DNA of 34,985 bases from DASPJQ01 sp035299065 (GTDB taxonomy: Bacteria > Bacteroidota > Bacteroidia > Flavobacteriales_D > UBA2798), in the NCBI GenBank assembly GCA_035299065.1, contig DATGXI010000151.1:1-34985 (forward strand), in the 5' to 3' direction. The notes beneath the pieces were generated by a model. That model was not told where the DNA came from, did not search any database, and saw only the letters and a list, made by a program, of their open reading frames with translations. Each line of letters opens with the position of its first letter. The stretch's first letter is position 1. Position numbers and translations under genes: made by a program. Positions 23,640-31,074 of the stretch are shown in pieces.

Positions 23640-24493
23640 TGAATTATTTTATTCTTCATTGTATTGTTTTTATCTGGGGATTTACCGGGATACTGGGCGA
23701 TGTTATTTCTTTAAAGGCCGAACAATTGGTTTGGTACCGTATGTGGATGGCAGCCCTGGCACTGATCCTGTATAATTTATGCACGAGGCAACACATGTTC
23801 ATTATTAAAGGCTCCTGGAAACGCATTAGCCTTGCCTCTTTATTTGTTGCCCTTCACTGGGTTTTATTTTTTGGTAGTATTAAGGCATCCAACATCAGCA
23901 TTGGTGTTGTATGCATGAGTACGCAAGCCTTTATGATAAGCCTTATTCAACCGCTGGTAAAAAAAACAAGGGTGAGGCCACATGAAATTATACTTGGATT
24001 ATTTGTAATAGTTGCCATGGTCATTATTTTTGGATTTGAGTACAAATACAAAACAGGTATATTGCTTGGATTGGGCTCTTCCTTTTTTGCTGTATTGTTT
24101 ACCATATTGAATGCGCGCCTCACCAAAGAATTACCCGCTACCGTGATTGCGGGATGGGAAATGGGAATTGGAGCGCTTTTACTTACGGTGTATTTATTTG
24201 CAACCGGACAAATGGATGTTGGCCCCCTTACCTTAAAAGGATATGATCTTTCCTATTTGCTCATCTTGTCAATTGTATGCACAGCCCTGGCGTTTGCCGT
24301 AAGCGTCAACATTATGAAAAAGCTATCGGCCTATACGGTTAGCCTGAGCGTAAATCTTGAACCTGTTTATACCATATTACTGGCGCTGGCTATTTTTGGA
24401 TCAAGGGAGCATATGTCGGCCGGATTTTATGCCGGAACCGGTATTTTGCTGCTTACTGTGCTGGCTGAACCCCTTTTTTCAAGTAAAAAATAA
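23639..24493 (+). CDS. EamA/DMT-family membrane transporter
   Basis: This is a 284-residue protein with about ten hydrophobic helices in two repeated halves. The first half begins FILHCIVFIWGFTGILGDVIS and includes LHWVLFFGSIKASNISIGVV. The second begins GILLGLGSSFFAVLFTILNARLTK and ends with SVNLEPVYTILLALAIFGSREHMSAGFYAG. This is the standard EamA (drug/metabolite transporter) layout, and the length is typical. Its substrate is not predictable. The start codon overlaps the stop of the alkaline phosphatase gene by one base, so the two are translated together. A shared physiological role is possible but not shown. No terminator hairpin follows. Confidence 0.9.
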   Translation: MNYFILHCIVFIWGFTGILGDVISLKAEQLVWYRMWMAALALILYNLCTRQHMFIIKGSWKRISLASLFVALHWVLFFGSIKASNISIGVVCMSTQAFMISLIQPLVKKTRVRPHEIILGLFVIVAMVIIFGFEYKYKTGILLGLGSSFFAVLFTILNARLTKELPATVIAGWEMGIGALLLTVYLFATGQMDVGPLTLKGYDLSYLLILSIVCTALAFAVSVNIMKKLSAYTVSLSVNLEPVYTILLALAIFGSREHMSAGFYAGTGILLLTVLAEPLFSSKK

Positions 24494-24659
24494 AATCATA
24501 TTTAATTGATTGTCATTTATTTATGTTGTTTATCTAAAATTTACTTGAATTATTTATTCACTTTTTGAAACTCTTGTTCATAACCTGCCGTAAATGTCCC
24601 CGATTTCGGATTTAACCGATCAATCTGCCGACTAACCCCCTGCGGACTAACGAAGTCAC

Positions 24660-24679
24660 TACAGAAGTGAAATTCTGTA
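24660..24679 (+). other. Small hairpin in the leader of the glucosaminidase gene
   Basis: TACAGAA (24660–24666) pairs with TTCTGTA (24673–24679) around GTGAAA, 30 bases before the ATG at 24710. The rest of the 24494–24709 gap shows no clear promoter or gene. The hairpin could be a leader structure or an operator. Confidence 0.3.
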
Positions 24680-24709
24680 AAACACAACAACAAATTTAAC
24701 CTGTAAGCC

Positions 24710-25636
24710 ATGCTTAACAAAAAAATTGCCATACTGGTACTGGCATTCTCATGCCTATACCACAGCGTTTTTGCCCAACCGGCCGAACGGAGGTACTCAC
24801 GTAAAGAGTATGTAGAACGTTGGAAGGATGAAGCCGTAAAACAAATGAATACATACGGTATTCCTGCAAGCATAACACTTGCGCAGGCTTTACTTGAAAG
24901 TGCAGATGGAAATAGCCCATTGGCTAAATATGCAAATAATCACTTTGGAATTAAATGCCATGACTGGACAGGCGAAACATTTATACAGGACGATGATAAG
25001 AACAATGAATGTTTCAGGAAATATGAAAATGCTGAAGATTCATACAATGATCACTCGCTGTTTTTAAAAACACGTTCACGTTACGACCAGTTGTTTACAC
25101 TTGCTGTAACCGATTATAAAGGATGGGCACATGGATTGAAAAAAGCTGGATACGCAACAAACCCGCAATACGGTTGGTTATTGATCCAGGTAATTGAAGA
25201 AAACAACTTAAACCAATATGACAGGGAACCGTTGTTTGCACATAAAAACATTAAACCTGAAAAGAAAACGGTTTTAACTGCAAGCTTTGTAAAACACGAT
25301 GTTAAAGTACACGACAACAAAATAAAGTTCATTATTGCAAAAAACGGTGACACACCTTTTAAGATCGCAAAAGAGTTTGAAATGGGACTGTGGCAAATTT
25401 ACAAGTACAACGATCTTGGCAAAAATGATGGGATAAAGGAAGGTGATGTTGTATACCTGCAACCAAAAAGAAGCAAGGCTCAGTTTGAGTTTCACACAGT
25501 AACAAATGGCGATAGCATGAAAAAAATATCGCAGATGTACGGAGTAAAATTGAAAAAATTATATAAACGCAATAATATGAAACCCGGAACGGAACCTAAA
25601 ACCGGGAACATCATTTATCTGCGAAAAAGTATCTAA
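24710..25636 (+). CDS. Exported N-acetylglucosaminidase with two LysM-like modules
   Basis: This is a 308-residue protein with a signal peptide (about 1–22, LVLAFSCLYHSVFAQ). The glucosaminidase (FlgJ/GH73-like) domain spans about 35–180: YGIPASITLAQALLESADGNS contains the likely catalytic Glu63, followed by NNHFGIKCHDW, CFRKYENAEDSYNDHSLFL and GWAHGLKKAGYATNPQYG. Two C-terminal LysM-like repeats follow (about 205–252, KFIIAKNGDTPFKIAKEF; about 258–306, EFHTVTNGDSMKKISQMYG), which should bind peptidoglycan. It probably cuts the glycan strands of the cell wall during growth or division. The gene stands alone, followed by a terminator at 25791–25825. Confidence 0.92.
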   Translation: MLNKKIAILVLAFSCLYHSVFAQPAERRYSRKEYVERWKDEAVKQMNTYGIPASITLAQALLESADGNSPLAKYANNHFGIKCHDWTGETFIQDDDKNNECFRKYENAEDSYNDHSLFLKTRSRYDQLFTLAVTDYKGWAHGLKKAGYATNPQYGWLLIQVIEENNLNQYDREPLFAHKNIKPEKKTVLTASFVKHDVKVHDNKIKFIIAKNGDTPFKIAKEFEMGLWQIYKYNDLGKNDGIKEGDVVYLQPKRSKAQFEFHTVTNGDSMKKISQMYGVKLKKLYKRNNMKPGTEPKTGNIIYLRKSI

Positions 25637-25673
25637 TACCGGTGAATTTGGTTGGGTAGATTCATGTTGGGTA

Positions 25674-25734
25674 TTATACTGACGGGCGCGAAGAGTAATG
25701 ACAGGGAGATTTTGATCGCGTGTCGTCAGTATAA
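25674..25734 (+). other. Strong stem-loop in the gene-free region after the glucosaminidase
   Basis: TTATACTGACG (25674–25684) pairs perfectly with CGTCAGTATAA (25724–25734). Inside, after a small internal loop, CGCG (25687–25690) pairs with CGCG (25717–25720). The apical loop is 26 bases. It lies 37 bases after the stop codon and before a terminator, so it may be a structured 3' untranslated region or a small RNA. It resembles no RNA family that I recognise. Confidence 0.5.
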
Positions 25735-25790
25735 GATGCTAGGTTAACGGAGGTAGCACAAAAGTTGACTTGGTTTGTTGTTTGGTTCAG

Positions 25791-25825
25791 GAACCCCGCT
25801 TTTCTTTGGCGGGGATTCTTGTTTT
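25791..25825 (+). terminator. Terminator hairpin downstream of the glucosaminidase region
   Basis: GAACCCCGC (25791–25799) pairs with GCGGGGATTC (25809–25818), with one bulged base. It is followed by TTGTTTT. It would end transcripts coming from the glucosaminidase gene or from a small RNA in 25640–25790. Confidence 0.7.
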
Positions 25826-25896
25826 AGTGCCACTTAGGTTACGGACACTTACATTCTTTTCCGAAGGGAAACTATTTCCGCTGCCTTAGTGGCACT
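25826..25896. repeat. Inverted repeat containing the first copy of a 28-base dispersed repeat
   Basis: AGTGCCACTTAGG (25826–25838) and CCTTAGTGGCACT (25884–25896) are inverted copies with one mismatch. The left arm begins a 28-base sequence (25828–25855) repeated at 26008–26035. GGAAA (25867–25871) and TTTCC (25875–25879) form a smaller hairpin inside. It looks like a small non-coding repeat element, but no transposase is present. Confidence 0.6.
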
Positions 25897-25897
25897 T

Positions 25898-25961
25898 AAA
25901 TCCTGATAAACGCCTGCTAAAATTTAAAACATCATGAGCGTTTTGCGTTTCGTCAGGATTT
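25898..25961. repeat. Second inverted repeat in the 25.6–26.06 kb gene-free stretch
   Basis: AAATCCTGATAAACGC (25898–25913) is complementary to GCGTTTCGTCAGGATTT (25945–25961) apart from one short internal difference, giving about 15 base pairs with a 31-base loop. It directly follows the preceding inverted repeat, so the two may form one folded element. Confidence 0.55.
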
Positions 25962-26007
25962 TAGTTTCAGGTTTATTTAACTAATTTTTCATGAATGAAA
26001 ATAGTTT

Positions 26008-26035
26008 TGCCACTTAGGTTGCGGACAAGTACATT
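26008..26035. repeat. Second copy of the 28-base dispersed repeat
   Basis: TGCCACTTAGGTT begins both copies. Over 28 bases the copy at 25828–25855 differs at three positions. The two copies are 180 bases apart in direct orientation and flank the inverted repeat at 25898–25961. The right copy ends 29 bases before the stop of waaA. Confidence 0.75.
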
Positions 26036-26064
26036 GGGCCGCTTAAATTGAGGCATGGGAAATT

Positions 26065-27312
26065 TTAAACCTTGCTTATGGTATTATTTATATACGAATA
26101 CACTTTTTCAACTGCACCTTTGTTCTTTGCGAAAATATCTTCCTGTGTTTTTTGAACCGTTTCAACCTTTACATGATCGTAGTAAAACCATTCAATGTAC
26201 AGAACAATATCTGTATCATCATAAAAAGAAATTGCGCTTTTGGCATCTACCATTTCAACCGCCTCCTGGAAACGGGTATAATATGGCCCAAATAAAACAG
26301 GAATTCCGTAAACGGCCGGCTCAAGAATGTTGTGAAGTTTGCCGGTAAATCCACCTCCAACAATTGACACCTTTGCCAATGAGTATACCTGTGCAAGTCG
26401 CCCAATAGAGTCAATAATTAAAACAGGCTTATCGGCATCGCTTTCTTTCATTTTTGAATGAATAACTGCTTTATCGCCAAACAGGTTTTTAATTTTTTCA
26501 ATGTGATTTTCTGAAATGTCGTGTGGGGCTATGATCCATTTTATGTCGTTGGGCAACTTGTCATAAATTTTTTCTATCACTTCTTCTTCGGGTTGCCAGG
26601 TGCTTCCTCCAACAATACAAAATTTACCATTTACCCAATTTGCAATATCATCAATGCGTTTCTCACGTGTGCGTACCTGCATTACGCGGTCATAGCGTGT
26701 ATCACCCGTAACTTCTGAACCCACATTTATTGCATCCAGCAGTTTGGCCGATGCTTTTGATTGTACAAAAATCTTATCCGTTTCCTTTAATGCTTTCCTG
26801 AAAACACCTCCATACCACTTAAAAAAGCGTTGATCATTCCTGAAAACAGCGTTCATTAACACAATTTTCGTTTCATTTTTTTTCAATGCCCTGAAATAAT
26901 TTACCCAAATTTCATATTTGACAAAAACAGCAAGAATGGGATTAATGATTTCAATAAATTTGCCTGCATTGGAAGGCGTGTCGGTTGGCAGGTAAACCAC
27001 AGCATTTGCATGCTTATAGTTTTTTTGAATTTCATATCCTGAAGGCGAAAAAAAACTTACCAGCAAAAAAAGTTTATCGCCATAAACTTCCTTTAATTTT
27101 TCCATTACCGGGCGTGCCATTTCAAACTCACCCAATGAGGCGCAATGAAACCAAACCACCGGTTTGTTTTTATTTTCCTGGATTAATTTTGAGTACCTAC
27201 TCCTCCATCCTTTACGCCCCTGCACCCACAGCCTGGCTTTGGCATTAAAGGGGGCTGCCATAGAAATGGCTAAAGCGTAAAGTAAAACTCCTATGTTGTA
27301 GAATAACCTCAA
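26065..27312 (-). CDS. waaA: 3-deoxy-D-manno-octulosonic acid (Kdo) transferase
   Basis: This is a 415-residue protein that adds Kdo to lipid A precursor at the inner membrane, an essential early step of LPS core synthesis. An N-terminal membrane helix (about 4–20) is followed by the conserved base motif SLGEFE (Glu62), LPTDTP, EIWVNYF, GDTRYDRV (203–210), GSTWQPEEE (236–244), APHD (262–265) and GGGFTGKLHNILEPAVYG (319–336). Length and order match the family. The start is a TTG at 27312. No ATG is available, because the in-frame stop of the upstream gene (TAG at 27318–27316) lies only one codon before it and the next Met would remove the membrane helix. It is co-transcribed with the upstream outer-membrane protein gene. 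Confidence 0.93.
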   Translation of the reverse strand: MRLFYNIGVLLYALAISMAAPFNAKARLWVQGRKGWRSRYSKLIQENKNKPVVWFHCASLGEFEMARPVMEKLKEVYGDKLFLLVSFFSPSGYEIQKNYKHANAVVYLPTDTPSNAGKFIEIINPILAVFVKYEIWVNYFRALKKNETKIVLMNAVFRNDQRFFKWYGGVFRKALKETDKIFVQSKASAKLLDAINVGSEVTGDTRYDRVMQVRTREKRIDDIANWVNGKFCIVGGSTWQPEEEVIEKIYDKLPNDIKWIIAPHDISENHIEKIKNLFGDKAVIHSKMKESDADKPVLIIDSIGRLAQVYSLAKVSIVGGGFTGKLHNILEPAVYGIPVLFGPYYTRFQEAVEMVDAKSAISFYDDTDIVLYIEWFYYDHVKVETVQKTQEDIFAKNKGAVEKVYSYINNTISKV

Positions 27313-27315
27313 TGG

Positions 27316-28062
27316 CTAATAATAAACAGCACGCGGTGCACGTTTGTATAAAGGTATTATCCATCCTACGCGAATTCCGTATAAGTAATCTTTGCGTTTT
27401 GTGTCGTCTTTCCGATACTCGTTAAAATTCCAATCACGCTTTGACTGGGTGAATGCCTGCGTAAATTCAAATCCTGCAAAAAAGTTCAGGAGTTTGGAAT
27501 TTGACAATAACTGGTAACCTATAAATTCAGTGAAATTAATTCCACTGGTTAACCGGTCATAGCCATAAAGGTATTCGCCTGTTAAAGCCGGAACATTGTT
27601 TTTATTGTGTTCAATACGTATTTTATGCTGTAAATAACCGACTCCTGCTTTAATGAGCAACCCTGAATTGGGATTGGGACCAATCTTGTTCCATAAATAC
27701 CCCACATACGAATTAACCATGAATCCGCGTTCGTACGCCAATACAATGGCATACGACCCGTTTTGGTCAATTATAGCGCTATCGGGCGTGCGTAAATTTG
27801 ACATCACATCTTCTTTCACTTTTTTTCCAAAAATGAATGAACCTTCAAGCCCGAAAAGAAAATTTTTCCTGTTTTTAAAGTCGGCATGAAAACCCAGTTG
27901 TGAATTCCAACCAAATCGTTGAACCATATGTCCACCCGGCACCTGGCCGGCATAACTTATCCTTATTGCCGTAATTTGCAATGAAGAATCCTGGATTTCA
28001 CCTTGGGCAAAAAGACCCGGGGTGCTTAAAACCAGCGCTATGACAAGTACTACATGCCTCAT
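27316..28062 (-). CDS. Outer-membrane beta-barrel protein of unknown function
   Basis: This protein has 248 residues from the ATG at 28062, where a signal peptide starts (MRHVVLVIALVLSTPGLFAQG). Codons further upstream are open but lie beyond a -7 box. Alternating aromatic and small residues in repeated strands (FGWNSQLGFHADF, FLFGLEGSFIFG, SGLLIKAGVGYLQHKI, LLNFFAGFEFTQAF, YLYGIRVGWIIPLY) fit an outer-membrane barrel. No named family motif was recognised. It is directly upstream of waaA (3 bases between stop and start). The pairing suggests an envelope role, but none is known. Confidence 0.75.
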   Translation of the reverse strand: MRHVVLVIALVLSTPGLFAQGEIQDSSLQITAIRISYAGQVPGGHMVQRFGWNSQLGFHADFKNRKNFLFGLEGSFIFGKKVKEDVMSNLRTPDSAIIDQNGSYAIVLAYERGFMVNSYVGYLWNKIGPNPNSGLLIKAGVGYLQHKIRIEHNKNNVPALTGEYLYGYDRLTSGINFTEFIGYQLLSNSKLLNFFAGFEFTQAFTQSKRDWNFNEYRKDDTKRKDYLYGIRVGWIIPLYKRAPRAVYY

Positions 28063-28067
28063 AATGG

Positions 28068-28075
28068 CAAATTTA
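28068..28075 (-). promoter_or_regulatory. -7 box of the outer-membrane protein–waaA transcript
   Basis: TAAATTTG on the minus strand (28075–28068), a full match to TAnnTTTG, ends 5 bases before the ATG at 28062. No TTG at a normal -33 distance was found, so the call rests on one element. It implies a very short or absent leader. Confidence 0.4.
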
Positions 28076-28191
28076 CACAATATTGGAATTGTGGACGGAT
28101 TTTTGCTCAAGTTTATAAAACCCGTTGGCCAATACCTGGAAATTAAATATATTGGGACTTTATTTTTTACACCTAACATTCTTAACGCATT

Positions 28192-29334
28192 ATGAAACGA
28201 CTTAGTATCTTATTTACCCTTCTTTCGACCTCGGTAATTGCCCAGGATTGTCTTAAAAATTTAGGCAACGGTATATGCGTTGTGACCGAAAACGAAAAAT
28301 ACGGGGTGAAAAAGAAGGACAAATTTATTGTTCCAACTTACTTTGATCAACTTATTGACCATTCAAATAAGTACTTCTCGGTTCAACAACATGAAAAATG
28401 GGGTTTATTTGACATCAAAGGCCATATGCTTTTAACTGTTGCTTACGACAAAATCAATGTAATTGATGGAGAAGCCGGTTTGATTCATGCAGAAGGCAAC
28501 CAATACAATAACCTGGTTGTAACCGATAAATTATTTTACCCGATGGCGGGCTATAAGGTGAGCCCCTTCCTGGTGGCCGGTTCACGTGAAACAAGCATTT
28601 CAGAATACCTGGCGTTTATGTATGACATGAAAACCAATACACCAAATGACTTTACCTATGAACTTTCAATGCCTGACACATCCAAAATGTCAGATAACGA
28701 TAAAAAAGTTTTCCGGAAATTTTTAGCTAACGATGCATGTGAAGAAAAATTTGAACCGTTTCGCAACAGGCCCGCAACAGGCTTAATGTTGCCCTGTTCA
28801 TTGCTAAAAGACAAAGTACTGGCTGATTACCTGAACTTGCCTATTACCGGAATTTCATATAAACAGGCCCAACGCTTTTGTTTGTGGTTGACTGAAAAAA
28901 TGAATGGTTATTATACGCCTGAGGAACGCTATGAATTCATTATACGTTTACCTAAACCATTGGAATGGGAGCAAATGGCCGAATCGGGTTTAATGGAAAG
29001 CATGAAAAAAAATGAATGCATTGACAGCTTAAATGAAAAACGTTGTATTCTTCTTAACTACAAATACGATAAGGAAAAATGTGATCGTACCGAAGAACAG
29101 GTAAAAAAATACGGCAATAACGTTGTGCCAGTTGACTCATACAACCCTGACATGAATGGTTTATTGAATGTATTTGGCAATGTTGCTGAAATGACAACTG
29201 AGCAAGGCGTTTGTAAAGGTGGAAGCTATACGCATTATGCCCGCCATTGCAATGCCACTAACCAAATTCATTATTTCAAACCTGAGCCATGGTTAGGATT
29301 CAGGTGGGTTGCCGAATACCGCATTAAAAAATAA
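28192..29334 (+). CDS. Exported protein combining WG repeats with a SUMF1/GldK-like domain
   Basis: This is a 380-residue protein with a signal peptide (MKRLSILFTLLSTSVIAQ, followed by DC). WG-type repeats occur at about 36–51 (KYGVKKKDKFIVPTYF) and 68–85 (EKWGLFDIKGHMLLTVAY). From about 120 to the end it resembles the formylglycine-generating-enzyme fold: ISEYLAFM, ISYKQAQRFCLWL, IRLPKPLEWEQMAESG, NGLLNVFGNVAEMT (322–335), CKGGSYTHYARHC (341–353) and LGFRWVAEY (368–376). In Bacteroidota this fold also occurs in the gliding/T9SS protein GldK. Here it is probably a non-enzymatic or uncharacterised relative. The catalytic cysteine pair was not confirmed. The WG part links it loosely to the product of 19006–21861. 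Confidence 0.78.
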   Translation: MKRLSILFTLLSTSVIAQDCLKNLGNGICVVTENEKYGVKKKDKFIVPTYFDQLIDHSNKYFSVQQHEKWGLFDIKGHMLLTVAYDKINVIDGEAGLIHAEGNQYNNLVVTDKLFYPMAGYKVSPFLVAGSRETSISEYLAFMYDMKTNTPNDFTYELSMPDTSKMSDNDKKVFRKFLANDACEEKFEPFRNRPATGLMLPCSLLKDKVLADYLNLPITGISYKQAQRFCLWLTEKMNGYYTPEERYEFIIRLPKPLEWEQMAESGLMESMKKNECIDSLNEKRCILLNYKYDKEKCDRTEEQVKKYGNNVVPVDSYNPDMNGLLNVFGNVAEMTTEQGVCKGGSYTHYARHCNATNQIHYFKPEPWLGFRWVAEYRIKK

Positions 29335-29361
29335 AAAAGGCCCCCGCTGCTACAGGGGCCT
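29333..29361 (-). terminator. Terminator hairpin between convergent genes
   Basis: AGGCCCC (29338–29344) pairs with GGGGCCT (29355–29361), loop of 10. On the minus strand it is followed by a run of T's (29338–29333), so it mainly ends transcripts from the 29416–30261 gene. It starts at the stop codon of the convergent 28192–29334 gene. Confidence 0.75.
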
Positions 29362-29415
29362 CTCTACGTTGCTGCCGTTTAATTAAACAGGTACTAAAAC
29401 AGGTGAAGAACTAAA

Positions 29416-30261
29416 TTAAAACGGCAGGTATATGCCCACAGTGAACGGGCGAAGATCAGGTCCTTTTTTTGATTCAAACACTGGCATTAAGCCATAGTTT
29501 GCAAATACGGTGAAGTGTTTTCCATATCCAATACGTGCTGTAGCATACAACTGGAACGGGTTTAATTGGTAATGTCCTTTAAATTTACCTTCGGTTTCAA
29601 AGCCTTTTTGCGAAAATTCCTGCTTTAAGTTCGAGCCTAGCTTATACGCCCCTATTACACCAAAACCAAGATGAAAAGCCTTACTTAAACGCTCATGTGT
29701 TTTAATCTCAAACATTAGCGGAACCTGTAAATACGTAGCACTTAATTTATTTTTGGTGAAGGTGGCGCTTGAATCAAGCATACCGTAAACCGAATCGGAA
29801 TTGTAATTAAGCGTGTAGTTATTTTTGAATGCATATTTATTCCATTGTACACCTAAACCTGTTGTAAGCGTGACATATTTGGGAACAATTTTAAATTTTA
29901 ATTCCGAAAAATTTATTCCAAACGTAATCGACTTTGAATAGTCAAGTTCAAGAAATTTATTATCCGAACCTATGTTCAAACTGTTACCCGGAGTTAACAG
30001 GCCATTTACACCAAGGTAAAGTCCGCTCCAGGTACTGAATTTTTCTTTTGGAGCGGGAGCTACTGCTTTTGCTGTATCTTTTGTTTCCTCGCACTGGTTG
30101 CGTTCAATAATTACCAGGTCAAAATTTTTAAATGTCATTTTTGTGCTGTCGTTTTTGCAATCGGTTTTCTTTGTGGTATCAGGCACCGAACTACCGGCCC
30201 GGGCACTTATGCTTCCCGCAATTGCTGTTACTACAAGGGCCATTTTAACTATCGTTTTCAT
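29416..30261 (-). CDS. Outer-membrane beta-barrel protein (porin-like family)
   Basis: This is a 281-residue protein with a signal peptide (MKTIVKMALVVTAIAGSISARA). A linker (about 24–75) is rich in Lys, Asp and Thr. A barrel follows of the small Bacteroidota outer-membrane type: GLYLGVNGLLT, SITFGINFSELKFKI, VTLTTGLGVQWNKYAF, LSATYLQVPLMFEI, FHLGFGVIGAYKLG, LYATARIGYGKHFTVFANYGL and RPFTVGIYLPF with a terminal Phe. The YLQVPL block is typical of the OMP_b-brl_2 group. These proteins have no assigned substrate. It lies 132 bases after the lipoprotein gene and ends at the hairpin at 29333–29361. Confidence 0.82.
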   Translation of the reverse strand: MKTIVKMALVVTAIAGSISARAGSSVPDTTKKTDCKNDSTKMTFKNFDLVIIERNQCEETKDTAKAVAPAPKEKFSTWSGLYLGVNGLLTPGNSLNIGSDNKFLELDYSKSITFGINFSELKFKIVPKYVTLTTGLGVQWNKYAFKNNYTLNYNSDSVYGMLDSSATFTKNKLSATYLQVPLMFEIKTHERLSKAFHLGFGVIGAYKLGSNLKQEFSQKGFETEGKFKGHYQLNPFQLYATARIGYGKHFTVFANYGLMPVFESKKGPDLRPFTVGIYLPF

Positions 30262-30393
30262 ATAAATGTGTTTATAATGTTTGTTTTAATTCAAGTGTTT
30301 TGTTTTGTTGAATGTGTGACGGGCACCCCCAGCCGTTTGTTACAGGGTAAACCCAAAAAAAATACAAGAAATTGATTTTGAATGATTTAATTT

Positions 30394-31074
30394 CTAAAAA
30401 GAAGACTTCTCCCAGGTCAATTTACCGTGTGGTTTAATCACTATAAAGGTTGTTTGACTTGTTTCAAACAGTTTACGCATGTGATTTATGAGTACCTGCC
30501 AGTTATTTTCTGAATGCTCCAACGCATAGTCAAGGCAAAGAATGGTGTTTTGATTGATTATGTAAAAACCTGGTGTTGTTTTAATGGTGGTACTTACTCC
30601 GGGTGTAACCTGTGAACAATCGTTCCCAAAACAATTGTACCAGTTGTTCAACGCATTTGCGCACTGGGCACTGTCTGCATAAACATATGCATGGAAATTA
30701 GCAACCGGAAAAACATTTTCAACTTTTCCATATTTAACAGGCATTTTCTTTTTAAGATGGAAAATGAATTTTTTTTCGCAGGTAAAGCGGTCAAGCACTT
30801 CCACGCGTACGTTTTCGGGATGTATTTCGGCATAATTAACCTGGTACTTTGTTTTAAGCAATTTTAACCGGTCCTGGAAACTTAAGTTTGGAATGCTTCC
30901 CAATTCTATTTTTTGTTCCTCCGGGTAAATTGTATCCTTACCGGAAGATAATACGGTATCTGTTTGCTGAGTGGTATCCTTTTGCTGGACTGCACCATGG
31001 TCATCCGATTTTTTTTCGGTTCCGCCACAGGCCGCAAATACCAACAGGATTACTATTATTGCTGCAATTTTCAA
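30394..31074 (-). CDS. Lipoprotein of unknown function, TTG start
   Basis: This is a 226-residue protein with a lipoprotein signal (MKIAAIIVILLVFAACGG, Cys16 the probable lipidated residue). A charged linker (about 18–55, many Asp, Lys, Gln, Thr) and a globular part follow. The globular part has several cysteines (94, 137, 148, 153 and 179 or nearby), including NALNNWYNCFGNDCS and NTILCLDYALEHSE. I recognise no family. The start is a TTG at 31074 overlapping the TGA stop of the upstream gene as TTGA, the TTG counterpart of the usual ATGA coupling. An in-frame stop two codons earlier rules out a longer start. Coupling to threonine aldolase is probably for shared expression and says little about function. 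Confidence 0.75.
   Translation of the reverse strand: MKIAAIIVILLVFAACGGTEKKSDDHGAVQQKDTTQQTDTVLSSGKDTIYPEEQKIELGSIPNLSFQDRLKLLKTKYQVNYAEIHPENVRVEVLDRFTCEKKFIFHLKKKMPVKYGKVENVFPVANFHAYVYADSAQCANALNNWYNCFGNDCSQVTPGVSTTIKTTPGFYIINQNTILCLDYALEHSENNWQVLINHMRKLFETSQTTFIVIKPHGKLTWEKSSF

Noticed and set aside
25640..25825. tRNA, SRP RNA or other standard RNA gene
   Set aside because: The stem-loop does not form a cloverleaf and shows none of the conserved loop sequences of SRP RNA or tRNA-like genes. It is left as an unnamed structured element.
25826..26035. Insertion sequence or CRISPR array
   Set aside because: There is no transposase frame. There are only two direct copies with unequal surroundings and no regular spacers.
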